DNA of 64,000 nt from Herbaspirillum sp. CF444 (GTDB lineage: Bacteria; Pseudomonadota; Gammaproteobacteria; Burkholderiales; Burkholderiaceae_D): assembly GCF_000282135.1 (NCBI RefSeq), contig NZ_AKJW01000083.1, positions 124,001-188,000 on the forward strand, read 5' to 3'. Positions 27,057 through 36,140 of this stretch are shown piece by piece. The notes under the pieces were generated by a model that saw only the letters and a program-made list of their open reading frames with translations, had not been told where the DNA came from and did no database searches. The translations under genes were made by a program, and so were the position numbers. How positions within the stretch are numbered: the stretch's first letter is position 1; each line of letters starts with the position of its first letter.

Positions 27057-27815
27057 ATGTCTGAAAACAAATTTATTCACATCGCTGGATTTCCGGTAGT
27101 CAAGACCACCTCGTCCGTATTGTCCAGATATCTGTTGCGAACCAAGTGCCTCAACAAAAAGGCCTGCTTGTTTTTTGCAAATACCAATTTCATCGTGCAA
27201 TGCCATCCCCTGCTGGAAAAGATAAAAAGCACGCCCGTGGTCATCGTCAATGACGGCGTTGGCATGGATATCGCGGCTTATTTGTTCCGTCGCCAGGCGT
27301 TCAAGGAAAATCTGAACGGCACAGATTTCGTCCCGCGCTTTTTCGCCAATGCCGCGGCGCCGTTGCGTGTGTTCATGCTGGGCGGCAGGCCCGAGATGCT
27401 GGCCAAGGCCGCCGTGCATGTGCGCACTACGTTGAAGCAAGAAGTGGTCGGTACCTGCGATGGCTATGCAGGCATGGCGCAGGACCGTGCCGTCCTGATT
27501 GATTCGATCAACCGCGCGCGGCCAGATGTGGTGCTGGTGGCATTGGGGAATCCGATACAAGAAGAATGGATTCTGGCATGCCGCGATGCGCTCAATGCCA
27601 ATGTGGTGATCAGCGTCGGCGCCCTGTTCGACTTCTGGAGCGGAGAAAAGCCGCGCGCGCCACGACTGGTGCGGCGGATTCATCTTGAGTGGCTATTTCG
27701 CCTGTCTCTCGAACCACGGCGCTTGGCGCAACGCTATACCGTTGACATCATGAAATTTTTGCTGTTGTGCCATAGGTACAGCGCAGAAAATGCACAGCCC
27801 CAGACGCGGACTTAA
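27057..27815 (+). CDS. WecG/TagA/CpsF family glycosyltransferase
   Basis: The 252-residue protein shows the family landmarks FFANTNFIVQC, VIVNDGVGMDIA, GTDFVPRFF, FMLGGRPE and LGNPIQEEW. The start at 27057 has a perfect AAGGAG seven bases upstream; an open frame extends further back but overlaps the flippase without homology. It is the second family member in this window, but its core reads NDGVG rather than ADGMP as in the copy at 1-475, so the two probably use different substrates. It would add a sugar to a lipid-linked intermediate. Confidence 0.92.
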   Translation: MSENKFIHIAGFPVVKTTSSVLSRYLLRTKCLNKKACLFFANTNFIVQCHPLLEKIKSTPVVIVNDGVGMDIAAYLFRRQAFKENLNGTDFVPRFFANAAAPLRVFMLGGRPEMLAKAAVHVRTTLKQEVVGTCDGYAGMAQDRAVLIDSINRARPDVVLVALGNPIQEEWILACRDALNANVVISVGALFDFWSGEKPRAPRLVRRIHLEWLFRLSLEPRRLAQRYTVDIMKFLLLCHRYSAENAQPQTRT

Positions 27816-27857
27816 CGCACGCTCGCTTTTTCTGCCGACTCGCATGAGGTGATTTCA

Positions 27858-28064
27858 ATGAAAGCTATGATTCCGGCCGCAGTTATTCCGGCCGCAGTTA
27901 AAGGCACGCGGGTACGCCCGCCGGCCTACGATTTTCCGCAACCGATGACGCCGATTTTTGGCAAGCCCACCACGGTCTGCCTGATTGGATCTCTGGCCAG
28001 CTATGGCGTCAGGGCCATCATGGTCAATCAAAGCGTCGACAATCTTGCGCTGAGCGAACCATGA
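27858..28064 (+). pseudogene. Truncated NDP-sugar nucleotidyltransferase remnant
   Basis: A 68-codon frame begins MKAMIPAAVIPAAVKGTRVRPPAYDFPQPMTPIFGKP and continues SLASYGVRAIMVN. This matches the N-terminus of sugar-1-phosphate nucleotidyltransferases (MKAMILAAGKGTRVRP..., about 230-350 residues). It stops after ~68 codons and lacks everything beyond the nucleotide-binding start. A perfect 15-base tandem duplication (27870-27884 and 27885-27899) destroys the AAG turn of the GxGTR loop. The frame retains a ribosome site (GAGGT), and its stop overlaps the manC start (ATGA). It may persist only as a coupling leader. Confidence 0.8.
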
Positions 28065-29521
28065 GAATATACCCTGTCATCCTTGCCGGAGGGGCCGGCA
28101 CGCGCCTGTGGCCACTGTCGCGCGAGGCTTATCCCAAACAGCTGCTGCCGCTTTGCTCGTCGCATTCCATGCTGCAGGAGACCTTGCTGCGTCTGGTCAA
28201 GTGGGCGGAACTGATGCCGCCGCTGCTGGTTTGCGGCAACGAACATCGCTTTCTGGTGGCGGAACAACTACGCGCAATCGGCATCGCGCCGCTGGCGATC
28301 TTGCTGGAACCGGAGGGCAGGAATACCGCGCCGACGGTGGCCGTGGCGGCGCAATACCTGTTGCAGCATGAGCGCAAGCAGTCCACAGCGACGGAACCGC
28401 AAGAAACGAACCACGACAGCTTGATGCTGGTGCTGCCGGCCGATCACGTGATCAGCCGGCCGGAAGCCTTTCGTGCCGCCATCGAATGTGCCGCGCAGGC
28501 GGCCCGTCAAGGTGCATTGGCGACCTTCGGCATTGTGCCCTCTGCGGCGGAAACCGGCTACGGCTATATCCTCCGGGGCCAGGGAGAATTACCCGGCGCG
28601 GCCGGCTGCTATGCCGTCGAGCGCTTCGTCGAAAAGCCTGATCGTGCAACGGCAGAAACTTTCGTCAAGGATAACGCCTATAGCTGGAACAGCGGCATGT
28701 TCTTATTCCAGCCGAAACGCTATCTGGAGGAGTTGCGCGAGTTTCGACCACTGATCGCAGAGCACTGCCAACTGGCTTTCAACGCTGCCTATCGGGATCT
28801 CGATTTTCACCGTCTGGACGAGGCTTCTTTCACTGCCTGCCCCAGCGAATCGATCGACTACGCCGTGATGGAACACACCCGCAATGCAGCGGTGGTGCCC
28901 GCTGACATCGGTTGGAATGATGTCGGCTCTTGGTCGGCGCTGTGGTCCGTCATGGCAGGCGATGAAAACGGTAACGTGCTGCGCGGTGACGTCTATACGG
29001 ACGCGGTGCGGGATTCGCTGATACGGGCGGAAAGCCGTCTGGTGGCGGTGCTGGGACTGCAGGATGTGGTGGTGGTGGAAACCAGGGATGCGGTGCTGGT
29101 GGCACACAAGGATCAAGTGCAACACGTCAAGAAAATCGTTGGCGAGCTCGGCAAGCAGCAGCGCACCGAACACCTGACCCATCGCCGCGTCTATCGTCCC
29201 TGGGGCAGCTACGAGGCGATCGACATGGGGGACCGCTTTCAGGTCAAGCGAATTACCGTCAGCCCCGGCGGCAAGCTGTCTCTGCAGATGCATCATCATC
29301 GTGCCGAACATTGGGTGGTGGTGAGCGGGACAGCACGCATCGTGTGCGGTGACGAGGAGAAATTCCTCACCGAAAACGAGTCGACCTATATTCCCGTCGG
29401 CGTCACGCACAGGCTGGAAAACCCCGGGAAATTACCGTTACACCTGATTGAAGTGCAGTCCGGGAGTTATCTCGGCGAAGACGACATCGTGCGTCTCGAC
29501 GACATTTATCAACGCAAATAA
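28061..29521 (+). CDS. manC: Mannose-1-phosphate guanylyltransferase / mannose-6-phosphate isomerase
   Basis: This bifunctional type II PMI of 486 residues makes GDP-mannose. The N-terminal pyrophosphorylase has LAGGAGTRLWPLSREAYPKQ and FVEKPD. The C-terminal cupin isomerase domain has KLSLQMHHHRAEHWVVVSGTA with metal-binding His and Glu. The gene overlaps the upstream remnant frame by four bases and is followed by manB after 14 bases. GDP-mannose would feed mannosyl (or fucosyl/rhamnosyl) residues into the polymer. Confidence 0.96.
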   Translation: MRIYPVILAGGAGTRLWPLSREAYPKQLLPLCSSHSMLQETLLRLVKWAELMPPLLVCGNEHRFLVAEQLRAIGIAPLAILLEPEGRNTAPTVAVAAQYLLQHERKQSTATEPQETNHDSLMLVLPADHVISRPEAFRAAIECAAQAARQGALATFGIVPSAAETGYGYILRGQGELPGAAGCYAVERFVEKPDRATAETFVKDNAYSWNSGMFLFQPKRYLEELREFRPLIAEHCQLAFNAAYRDLDFHRLDEASFTACPSESIDYAVMEHTRNAAVVPADIGWNDVGSWSALWSVMAGDENGNVLRGDVYTDAVRDSLIRAESRLVAVLGLQDVVVVETRDAVLVAHKDQVQHVKKIVGELGKQQRTEHLTHRRVYRPWGSYEAIDMGDRFQVKRITVSPGGKLSLQMHHHRAEHWVVVSGTARIVCGDEEKFLTENESTYIPVGVTHRLENPGKLPLHLIEVQSGSYLGEDDIVRLDDIYQRK

Positions 29522-29535
29522 CCTATGGTGACATC

Positions 29536-30966
29536 ATGCTTCCTATTCAACAATCGATCTTCAAAGCCTATGACATTCGCGGTGTAGTCGGCGTCACGCT
29601 GGATGCTGACGTCGCCAGGCAGATAGGCCAGGCGTTTGGCCAGGCAGTGCGCGACCAAGGCGAGTCGCAAGTGGTGGTCGGCCGCGACGGGCGCCTATCC
29701 GGCCCCGAACTGAGCGCCGCCTTGATGGCCGGCTTGCAGGATGCCGGCGTTGATGTGATTGATCTGGGCGTGGTGGTGACGCCGATGGTCTATTTTGCGA
29801 CCCACGTACTCGGTGCGCAATCCGGCATCATGGTCACTGGGAGCCATAATCCGCCGGACTACAATGGCTTCAAGATGGTGCTTGCCGGCGAGGCGATTTA
29901 CGGCGATGCCATTCAACAGCTGTACCAGGCGATCAGCAGCGGCCGTGTGCAAGATGCACTGACGTCGCCGTCCGGCAGCTACCGCCGGCACGACATCAAG
30001 CACGCTTACCTGCAACGCATCATCGGCGACGCCAAGCTGACGCGGCCGATGAAGATTGTGGTGGATTGCGGCAACGGCGTTGCCGGTGCCTTTGCCGGCG
30101 AGTTATATCGCGCACTTGGTTGCGACGTACGGGAACTGTTCTGCGAAGTGGATGGCAGGTTTCCCAATCATCATCCCGATCCGGCCCATCCGGAAAACCT
30201 GAAAGACGTGATCCGGACTTTGCAGCATTCCAATGCAGAACTGGGGCTGGCTTTCGACGGCGATGGCGATCGCCTGGGCGTGGTCACCAAAGATGGCCAG
30301 ATCATTTACCCGGATCGCCAACTGATGCTGTTTGCTGCCGACGTACTGACACGCCATCCTGGCGGAAAAATTATCTATGACGTTAAATGCACCAGCCATC
30401 TGGCCCCCTGGATTGCCCATCACGGCGGCCACCCCCTGATGTGGAAGACCGGCCATTCGCTGGTCAAGGCCAAGATGCGCGAAACCGGCGCACCGCTGGG
30501 TGGTGAAATGAGCGGACATATCTTCTTTAAAGATCGCTGGTACGGTTTCGATGACGGCCTCTATGCAGGCGCTCGTCTGTTGGAGCTACTCAGCCGCGAA
30601 GACGATCCGTCGGCATTGCTCAATGCCTTGCCGCAGTCGGTCAGCACGCCGGAATTACAACTGCAGTTGAACGATGGAGAGAATTTCGCCTTGATCGCCA
30701 GGCTGCAACGCGATGCACATTTCCCGGGAGCGGATCAAATCATCAAAATTGACGGTTTGCGTGTTGAGTATCCCGGCGGCTTTGGTCTGGCACGCGCTTC
30801 CAATACCACGCCGGTGGTAGTGATGCGGTTTGAAGCGGAGTCGGCGCAGACGCTGGCGCATATCCAGGAAGAGTTCGGACGAGTAATCCTGGCCGCCAAG
30901 CCGGATGCAGTGCTGCCTTTTTCAAATGATATGGCAGTGCTCCCGGTGGAGATGTCGCTGGAGTAA
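29536..30966 (+). CDS. manB: Phosphomannomutase/phosphoglucomutase
   Basis: The 476-residue alpha-D-phosphohexomutase of the AlgC type interconverts mannose-6- and mannose-1-phosphate (and the glucose pair). It shows FKAYDIRG at the start, the phosphoserine loop TGSHNPPDYNGFK (about residue 98-110), the metal loop FDGDGDRLG and the sugar loop GGEMSGH. It is the last gene of the eps cluster. It ends just before the palindrome array, and no U-rich terminator was seen directly after it. Confidence 0.96.
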   Translation: MLPIQQSIFKAYDIRGVVGVTLDADVARQIGQAFGQAVRDQGESQVVVGRDGRLSGPELSAALMAGLQDAGVDVIDLGVVVTPMVYFATHVLGAQSGIMVTGSHNPPDYNGFKMVLAGEAIYGDAIQQLYQAISSGRVQDALTSPSGSYRRHDIKHAYLQRIIGDAKLTRPMKIVVDCGNGVAGAFAGELYRALGCDVRELFCEVDGRFPNHHPDPAHPENLKDVIRTLQHSNAELGLAFDGDGDRLGVVTKDGQIIYPDRQLMLFAADVLTRHPGGKIIYDVKCTSHLAPWIAHHGGHPLMWKTGHSLVKAKMRETGAPLGGEMSGHIFFKDRWYGFDDGLYAGARLLELLSREDDPSALLNALPQSVSTPELQLQLNDGENFALIARLQRDAHFPGADQIIKIDGLRVEYPGGFGLARASNTTPVVVMRFEAESAQTLAHIQEEFGRVILAAKPDAVLPFSNDMAVLPVEMSLE

Positions 30967-31037
30967 TGAACAGCCTTGCCTAAAAGCAGAACGAGCAGAA
31001 CGAGCTGAAGGACGTTCATCCTCTTGATGACTGACAT

Positions 31038-31590
31038 GCGGATAACAGAGCTGACTCCCTGCGCCCAGTCCTATCTGGAAAGTAGCGCAGGCGAAAGGTG
31101 AACCGGCTCTGGTATCCGCACGCATGGCGCGCCGATAACTGAGAGGATTCCAGCACCCCAACCTATCTGGAAAGTGGTGCCGCATTTGAATCTACTCAGT
31201 TATCGGCGCAGACCACGCAAGCTTGAGTACTGCTCTCTCAGATGCATCCCGCGTAGATAGCAGCACTGACTCCCGGCACCCAGTCCTATCTGGAAAGTGG
31301 TTCCGACGCCTGTGAATCTACTCTGCCATCAGCACAGATACCGGCAATGACTTGCAGCGGGCTTACGGTGTGCAGATAAGAGAGAAGATTCTCGACACCC
31401 GATCCTATCTGAAACGTGGCATCGCACTATGAATCCGCTCTGTTATCGGCACCGGCACATGATCCCGCCGTACGAATGCAAGACCGCCGCTATTGACCGC
31501 ATCCGTGCGGATAATAGAGAAGATTCCCGCCGCCCAGTTCTATCTGAAAAGTGGCGACGACGAAAGATGAATCTGCTCTGATATCAGCAC
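31038..31590. repeat. Array of five ~80-bp imperfect palindromic repeats
   Basis: Units lie at about 31038-31119, 31131-31207, 31251-31334, 31371-31450 and 31507-31590, with 10-55 bases between them. Each has outer inverted arms (consensus GATAACAGAG and CTCTGTTATC), inner GATTC/GAATC and a shared central core CCTATCTGGAAAGTGG. Unit 2 has perfect 13-bp arms (GCCGATAACTGAG / CTCAGTTATCGGC). The others are decayed. The same strand of different units translates to similar peptides (ATFQIGLGAG), but stops and frame shifts make coding unlikely. No transposase is near. The array separates the eps and fec-type loci. Confidence 0.85.
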
Positions 31591-31924
31591 GAATGCCAAA
31601 AACTGAACATGCGGACAATGACGACCGTATGCGAACGCGCTTAAAACTTATGTATAGAGGAAGATTTACAGATGAATTGCTGCTACAGACATGACCGAAA
31701 AGGTCAAAAATGAAGAAGTAATGCGGAGTAACCTTCACCAGCAAGCCGAGCGTTTTTATTGCTTTTTCGACTTACCTCCCGGCTTCGAACCGAGAAACAG
31801 CAAACAATATAGCCGACAAAGCTACGCTCGTCAAGAAATTTTGTACTACCCCAACAACACCCCTACAACAACGCTGACTGCAAATGCCTGAAGGCACATG
31901 AAATATTGCGACACATTCGTAAAT
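31591..31924. other. Spacer between repeat array and sigma factor
   Basis: I see no gene here. It is AT-richer than its surroundings. A 66-codon frame (31691-31891) has no recognisable family or ribosome site. Confidence 0.5.
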
Positions 31925-31947
31925 GCGAATGATTTTTATTATATAAT
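31925..31947 (+). promoter_or_regulatory. Fur-like box overlapping a -10 element
   Basis: The stretch GCGAATGATTTTTATTATA (31925-31943) matches the 19-bp Fur consensus (GATAATGATAATCATTATC) at about 13 of 19 positions. TATAAT at 31942-31947 is a perfect -10. Fur binding would block transcription of the FecI-FecR-receptor genes when iron is ample. This is a by-eye match. Confidence 0.55.
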
Positions 31948-32048
31948 TTTTGAGATCAAAGAGATACCGGGTCTCACTTCACCGCCCCACCGCTCTTCAA
32001 GGCCGCTTTTACTGCAACCGTCTTACCGCACCTATTCAGTATTCGATC

Positions 32049-32555
32049 GTGTCCGCCAACAGCCCTTCTGCCGACGCATTTAGCCACCTTTACAGCAGCC
32101 ATCACGGCTGGCTGTACAGCTGGCTATGGCGCAAGCTCGGCTCACGCGAAGATGCGGCGGAACTGGCGCAAGACACGTTCGTGCGCCTGCTGAGCGCCAA
32201 GCCGTCCGATGAGCTGGCCGAACCGCGCGCCTATCTGACTACTGTCGCCCACGGGCTGGTGGTCAATCACTGGCGCAAACTGGCTCTCGAACGCGCCTAC
32301 CTGAGCGCGCTGGAAGCCCGCCCGGAAATGCTGGCCCCTTCCCCGGAAGAACGCGCCCTCGTCATCGAAACCCTCTGCCAGATCGACGCCATGCTGGAAC
32401 GTCTCGCCCCCAAGGCGCGCCAGGCCTTCCTGCTGGCGCAGCTCGATGGCCTGACCTATGCCCAGATTGCAGAACAGCTCGGCGTCTCGGATCGCATGGT
32501 CAAGAAGTACATGGCGCAGGCGATGCTGCAATGCATGTTGTTGGTTGCATCATGA
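32049..32555 (+). CDS. FecI-type ECF sigma factor
   Basis: The ~168-residue sigma factor has region 2 (YSSHHGWLYSWLWRKLGSREDAAELAQDTFVRLL) and region 4 (LAPKARQAFLLAQLDGLTYAQIAEQLGVSDRMVKKYM). Length and sequence fit the FecI subgroup that is switched on by an outer-membrane receptor through FecR. The frame has no ATG near the expected start. I take the GTG at 32049 (VSANSPSADAF), but an upstream ATG at 31950 would add 33 non-homologous residues. The Fur-like box at 31925 suggests iron control. It overlaps the fecR-like gene by four bases (ATGA). Confidence 0.88.
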   Translation: MSANSPSADAFSHLYSSHHGWLYSWLWRKLGSREDAAELAQDTFVRLLSAKPSDELAEPRAYLTTVAHGLVVNHWRKLALERAYLSALEARPEMLAPSPEERALVIETLCQIDAMLERLAPKARQAFLLAQLDGLTYAQIAEQLGVSDRMVKKYMAQAMLQCMLLVAS

Positions 32556-33556
32556 GCGCCAGCCTGCGCAGCAACCAACACGGCAAAGCGGCATCCATGT
32601 CGTCGACGCCCGACTTCCCCACCTTGCAGGAAGCCGCCGAATGGTTCGCCCTGCTGCGCGCCGACGACGCCAACAGCCGCGACCGGCAGCGCTGGCAAAT
32701 CTGGCTCGACGCCGAACCCTCGCATCGCGAAGCCTGGCGCAAAGTCGAAGCCGTCAACGAACAATTCACCATGCTGCCCGGCGAAGTTGCGCGCGATGCG
32801 CTGACCGCCACAGGTACACAGCGCCGCAAGCTGGCGAAGCGGCTGGCTTTGCTGTGCCTGGCGACCTCCGCCGGCGGCCTGCTCGCCACGCGCGCACCGC
32901 GCGACTATCTGGCTGCGCTCAACGCCCAATACCGCACCGACATCGGCATCACCCAAAAAATCGTGCTGGCAGACGGCTCGCAGATATGGCTCAACACCGC
33001 CAGCGCCGCCGACGCCTACTTCACCGACGATCTGCGCCGCATCGTCGTGCACAAGGGCGAAGTCCTGATTGAAACAGCTCCGGACCACCATGCGCCGAAA
33101 CGTCCTCTCGTAGTCGACGTCAAAGATGGCCGGCTGCGTGCCCTCGGCACGCGCTTCACCGTGCGCCCGAGCGACAAGGGAACTCATCTGGCGGTGCTGC
33201 AAGGCGCCGTCAGTGTCGAACCGGCAGACGGCACCGCAACACGCGTCATCGCCGCCGGCAGCGAAGTCACCTTCGGCAGCAACTGGATCGGCCACCCCGT
33301 CGCCACCAACGAAAGCCGCACCTCCTGGTCGCGTAACATGCTGATGCCGGACAACATGCGCCTGGCCGATTTCCTCGACGAACTCAGCCGCTATCGCCGC
33401 GGCTACATCGCCTGCTCGCCCGAGGTCGCCGATCTGCGCCTGGTCGGCGTCTATCCACTGGCCGATACCGACCGCGTACTGGCGGCGCTGACTGCCAGCC
33501 TGCCGATCAAAGTGCGGCGCATCCTGCCGTGGTGGATCAGCGTCGAGCCCGCCTGA
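32552..33556 (+). CDS. FecR-type anti-sigma/sigma-regulatory protein
   Basis: The 334-residue inner-membrane regulator has an N-terminal DUF4880 cytoplasmic domain (EAAEWFALLRAD, WQIWLDAEPSHREAW), a single transmembrane helix at about residues 91-107, and a periplasmic FecR domain (VLADGSQIWLNTAS, RALGTRFTVRP). It ends in a STN-interacting C-terminal part. It carries the signal from the receptor at 33673 to the sigma factor. The start is the ATG overlapping the sigma stop. Confidence 0.92.
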   Translation: MSASLRSNQHGKAASMSSTPDFPTLQEAAEWFALLRADDANSRDRQRWQIWLDAEPSHREAWRKVEAVNEQFTMLPGEVARDALTATGTQRRKLAKRLALLCLATSAGGLLATRAPRDYLAALNAQYRTDIGITQKIVLADGSQIWLNTASAADAYFTDDLRRIVVHKGEVLIETAPDHHAPKRPLVVDVKDGRLRALGTRFTVRPSDKGTHLAVLQGAVSVEPADGTATRVIAAGSEVTFGSNWIGHPVATNESRTSWSRNMLMPDNMRLADFLDELSRYRRGYIACSPEVADLRLVGVYPLADTDRVLAALTASLPIKVRRILPWWISVEPA

Positions 33557-33672
33557 TTGCCCACTTAAAAATATCCCTCTTAAAATATTTTTACCGAAAC
33601 GGTTCCCTTTTTTGCATTTCGCTTGGCAATGGAAAAAGAACTCTGCCGAACACGCAACCCAAAAGGACCGTC

Positions 33673-36138
33673 ATGACCGTTGCTCGATTCCCTGTACGCG
33701 CCACACGCTCGCCCACTCGTTCGTTGAAAATGCGCCCGCTGCCCCACTACCTGCGGCTGGCTTTGCTGGCTCTGCCGCTGCTGGCGGCAGAGCCGGCACA
33801 CGCGCAAAGCACCGGCGCAAGCACCACAGTCGCGCGCAGCTACAGCATTGCCGCGGCGCCGCTGGGCCAGGCGCTGCGCCAGTTCGCCAGCGAAGCCGGC
33901 ATCCTCCTTTCCGCCGACGCCAGCCTGACCCAAGGAAAGAATAGCCCCGGCCTCAACGCCAGCGTCTCGGTCAGCCAGGGTCTGCAGCAATTGCTGACCG
34001 GCACCGGCCTGGTCGCGGTCGTGCAAAACGACGGCAGCTACATCCTGCAATCCGCCGCCGCTTCCGCTGCGCAGGCGCCGCTGCCGACCATCGTCGCTTC
34101 CAGCAGCCGTACTTCGCAGGCAGACGGTACCTATCGCGTCGTACCCAGCAGCAGCACGTTGCGCAGCAATGCCTCAACGCTGGAAATTCCACAGATCGTC
34201 AATATCGTGCCGGCGCAAGTACTCAACGATCAGCGTCCGCGCAATCTCGACGACGCACTAATGAACGTCAGCGGCATCACCCAGGGCAACACGTTGGCCG
34301 GCACCCAGGACACCATCATGAAACGCGGCTTCGGCGGCAATCGCGACGGTTCCGTCATGCGCAACGGCATGCCGCTGGTGCAGGGCCGCGCGCTGAACGC
34401 CACCGCCGAAAGCGTGGAAGTGCTCAAAGGACCGTCGTCGCTGCTGTACGGCATCATGGATCCGGGCGGCGTGATCAACGTTATCAGCAAGAAGCCACAA
34501 CTGGAACGCCGCACTTCCATCTCGCTGCTCGGTTCCACCTATGACCACGGTCGCAGCGGCGGCGGCGCCACGCTCGACACCACGGGCGCCATCGGCGACA
34601 CCAACCTGGCCTATCGCCTGATCGTCGACCGCGTCGACGAAAACTACTGGCGCAACTTCGGCCAGCATCAGGAAACCCTGGTCGCGCCGTCGCTGGCCTG
34701 GTACGGCAAGGAAACCCAGGTCGTGTTCTCCTACGAGCACCGCGACTTCCTGTACCCGTTCGACCGCGGCACCGCCATCGATTCGCGCACCGGACGACCG
34801 CTCAACATCCCCGCCGATCGCCGCCTCGACGAGCCCTTCAACAACATGGTCGGCAACAGCGACCTGGTGCAACTGAACGTCGACCACGACATCAACGCCG
34901 ACTGGAAAGCCCACATCGGCCTGAGCTACAACCGCGAAGTCTACGACGCCAACCAGTTGCGCATCACCGGCCTGAATCCGACCACCGGCGTCATCACCCG
35001 CAGCAACGACGCCACCCACGGCTCGCTCAGCACTGACAGCTACGGCACCGCCTACCTGCAAGGCAAGACCAACATCGCCGGTCTGCGCAACGATATCCAG
35101 GTCGGCGCCGACATCGAATATCGCAAGATCTACCGTGCCGATCTGCTGCGTCAGGCCGCACCCAATTTCAATTTCCTGAATCCCGTGTATGGCACCTTGC
35201 AGCCATCGTCAACCGTATCGGCCAGCGACAGCGCCCAGACCGATCTGCTGCATGACCGTTCGCTGTTCATGCAAGACTCGCTCTACCTGACCGACAAGTG
35301 GATCCTGGTCGGCGGCATGCGCTATCAGGACTACAACCAGTTGGCCGGACGCGGACGTCCGTTCACCACAAACACGAACCTCTCCGGCTCCAAATGGCTG
35401 CCACGCGCCGGCCTGATCTACAAATTGAACGATCAGTTGTCGTTCTACACCAGCTTCACCAAATCGCTCAAGCCGACCTCAACCATCGCGCCCTTCGGGA
35501 CTGGTGTCGTGATCGACTCCAACGTAGCGCCTGAACAGGCAACCTCGTGGGAAGCCGGCGCCAAGTACGACCTGGCCTCCGGCCTGACGGCGACGCTGGC
35601 GGTCTACAACATCAAGAAGAAGAATGTGTTGGTGTCGCAGTTCAACGCCGTCACCAACCTGACCGACTATCGCACTGCAGGCGCTGCTCGCTCGCGCGGT
35701 ATCGAACTGGACGTCACCGGCCAGTTGACCGATCGCTGGAACATCATCGGCAGCTACGCCTACACCGACGCCAAGACCACCGAAGATCCGCTCTATGCCG
35801 GTCTGCGTCTGTGGAACGTCGCCAAGCAAACTGCCGCGCTCTCCGCCGCCTATGATTTCGGCGCCATCCTCGGCGGCGACAAACTGCGCGCCGGCGCCGG
35901 CATGCACTATGTCGCCAAGCGCGCCGGCGATTCGGCCAACAGCTTCATGCTGCCGAGCTACACCACCGCCGACGCCTTCGCCACCTACGACACCAAAATC
36001 GGCGGCCAGTCGGTCAAGTTCCAGCTCAATGTCAAGAACATGTTCAATCGCGTTTATTACACCTCAAGCGCGAACCAGTACTTCGTCTCGATGGGCGATG
36101 CACGCCAGGTTTCGCTGCTGACCACGCTGGAGTTCTGA
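33673..36138 (+). CDS. TonB-dependent siderophore-type receptor with STN signalling domain
   Basis: The 821-residue outer-membrane receptor has a signal peptide (cleavage near AHA|Q) and an N-terminal STN domain (about 50-115, YSIAAAPLGQALRQFASEAGILLS), which talks to FecR. Next come a plug domain (LEIPQIVNIVPAQVLNDQRPRNLDDAL, VEVLKGPSSLLYG, GGVINVISKKP) and a 22-strand barrel ending TLEF with a C-terminal Phe. AAAAGGA precedes the ATG. The ligand is probably a ferric siderophore. It is followed after two bases by a secreted beta-propeller gene. Confidence 0.93.
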   Translation: MTVARFPVRATRSPTRSLKMRPLPHYLRLALLALPLLAAEPAHAQSTGASTTVARSYSIAAAPLGQALRQFASEAGILLSADASLTQGKNSPGLNASVSVSQGLQQLLTGTGLVAVVQNDGSYILQSAAASAAQAPLPTIVASSSRTSQADGTYRVVPSSSTLRSNASTLEIPQIVNIVPAQVLNDQRPRNLDDALMNVSGITQGNTLAGTQDTIMKRGFGGNRDGSVMRNGMPLVQGRALNATAESVEVLKGPSSLLYGIMDPGGVINVISKKPQLERRTSISLLGSTYDHGRSGGGATLDTTGAIGDTNLAYRLIVDRVDENYWRNFGQHQETLVAPSLAWYGKETQVVFSYEHRDFLYPFDRGTAIDSRTGRPLNIPADRRLDEPFNNMVGNSDLVQLNVDHDINADWKAHIGLSYNREVYDANQLRITGLNPTTGVITRSNDATHGSLSTDSYGTAYLQGKTNIAGLRNDIQVGADIEYRKIYRADLLRQAAPNFNFLNPVYGTLQPSSTVSASDSAQTDLLHDRSLFMQDSLYLTDKWILVGGMRYQDYNQLAGRGRPFTTNTNLSGSKWLPRAGLIYKLNDQLSFYTSFTKSLKPTSTIAPFGTGVVIDSNVAPEQATSWEAGAKYDLASGLTATLAVYNIKKKNVLVSQFNAVTNLTDYRTAGAARSRGIELDVTGQLTDRWNIIGSYAYTDAKTTEDPLYAGLRLWNVAKQTAALSAAYDFGAILGGDKLRAGAGMHYVAKRAGDSANSFMLPSYTTADAFATYDTKIGGQSVKFQLNVKNMFNRVYYTSSANQYFVSMGDARQVSLLTTLEF

Positions 36139-36140
36139 TC

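Noticed and set aside
31038-31590. CRISPR array or coding region at the palindromic repeats
   Set aside because: Units are ~80 bp, imperfect and unequally spaced with no cas genes; the minus-strand frames shift between units.
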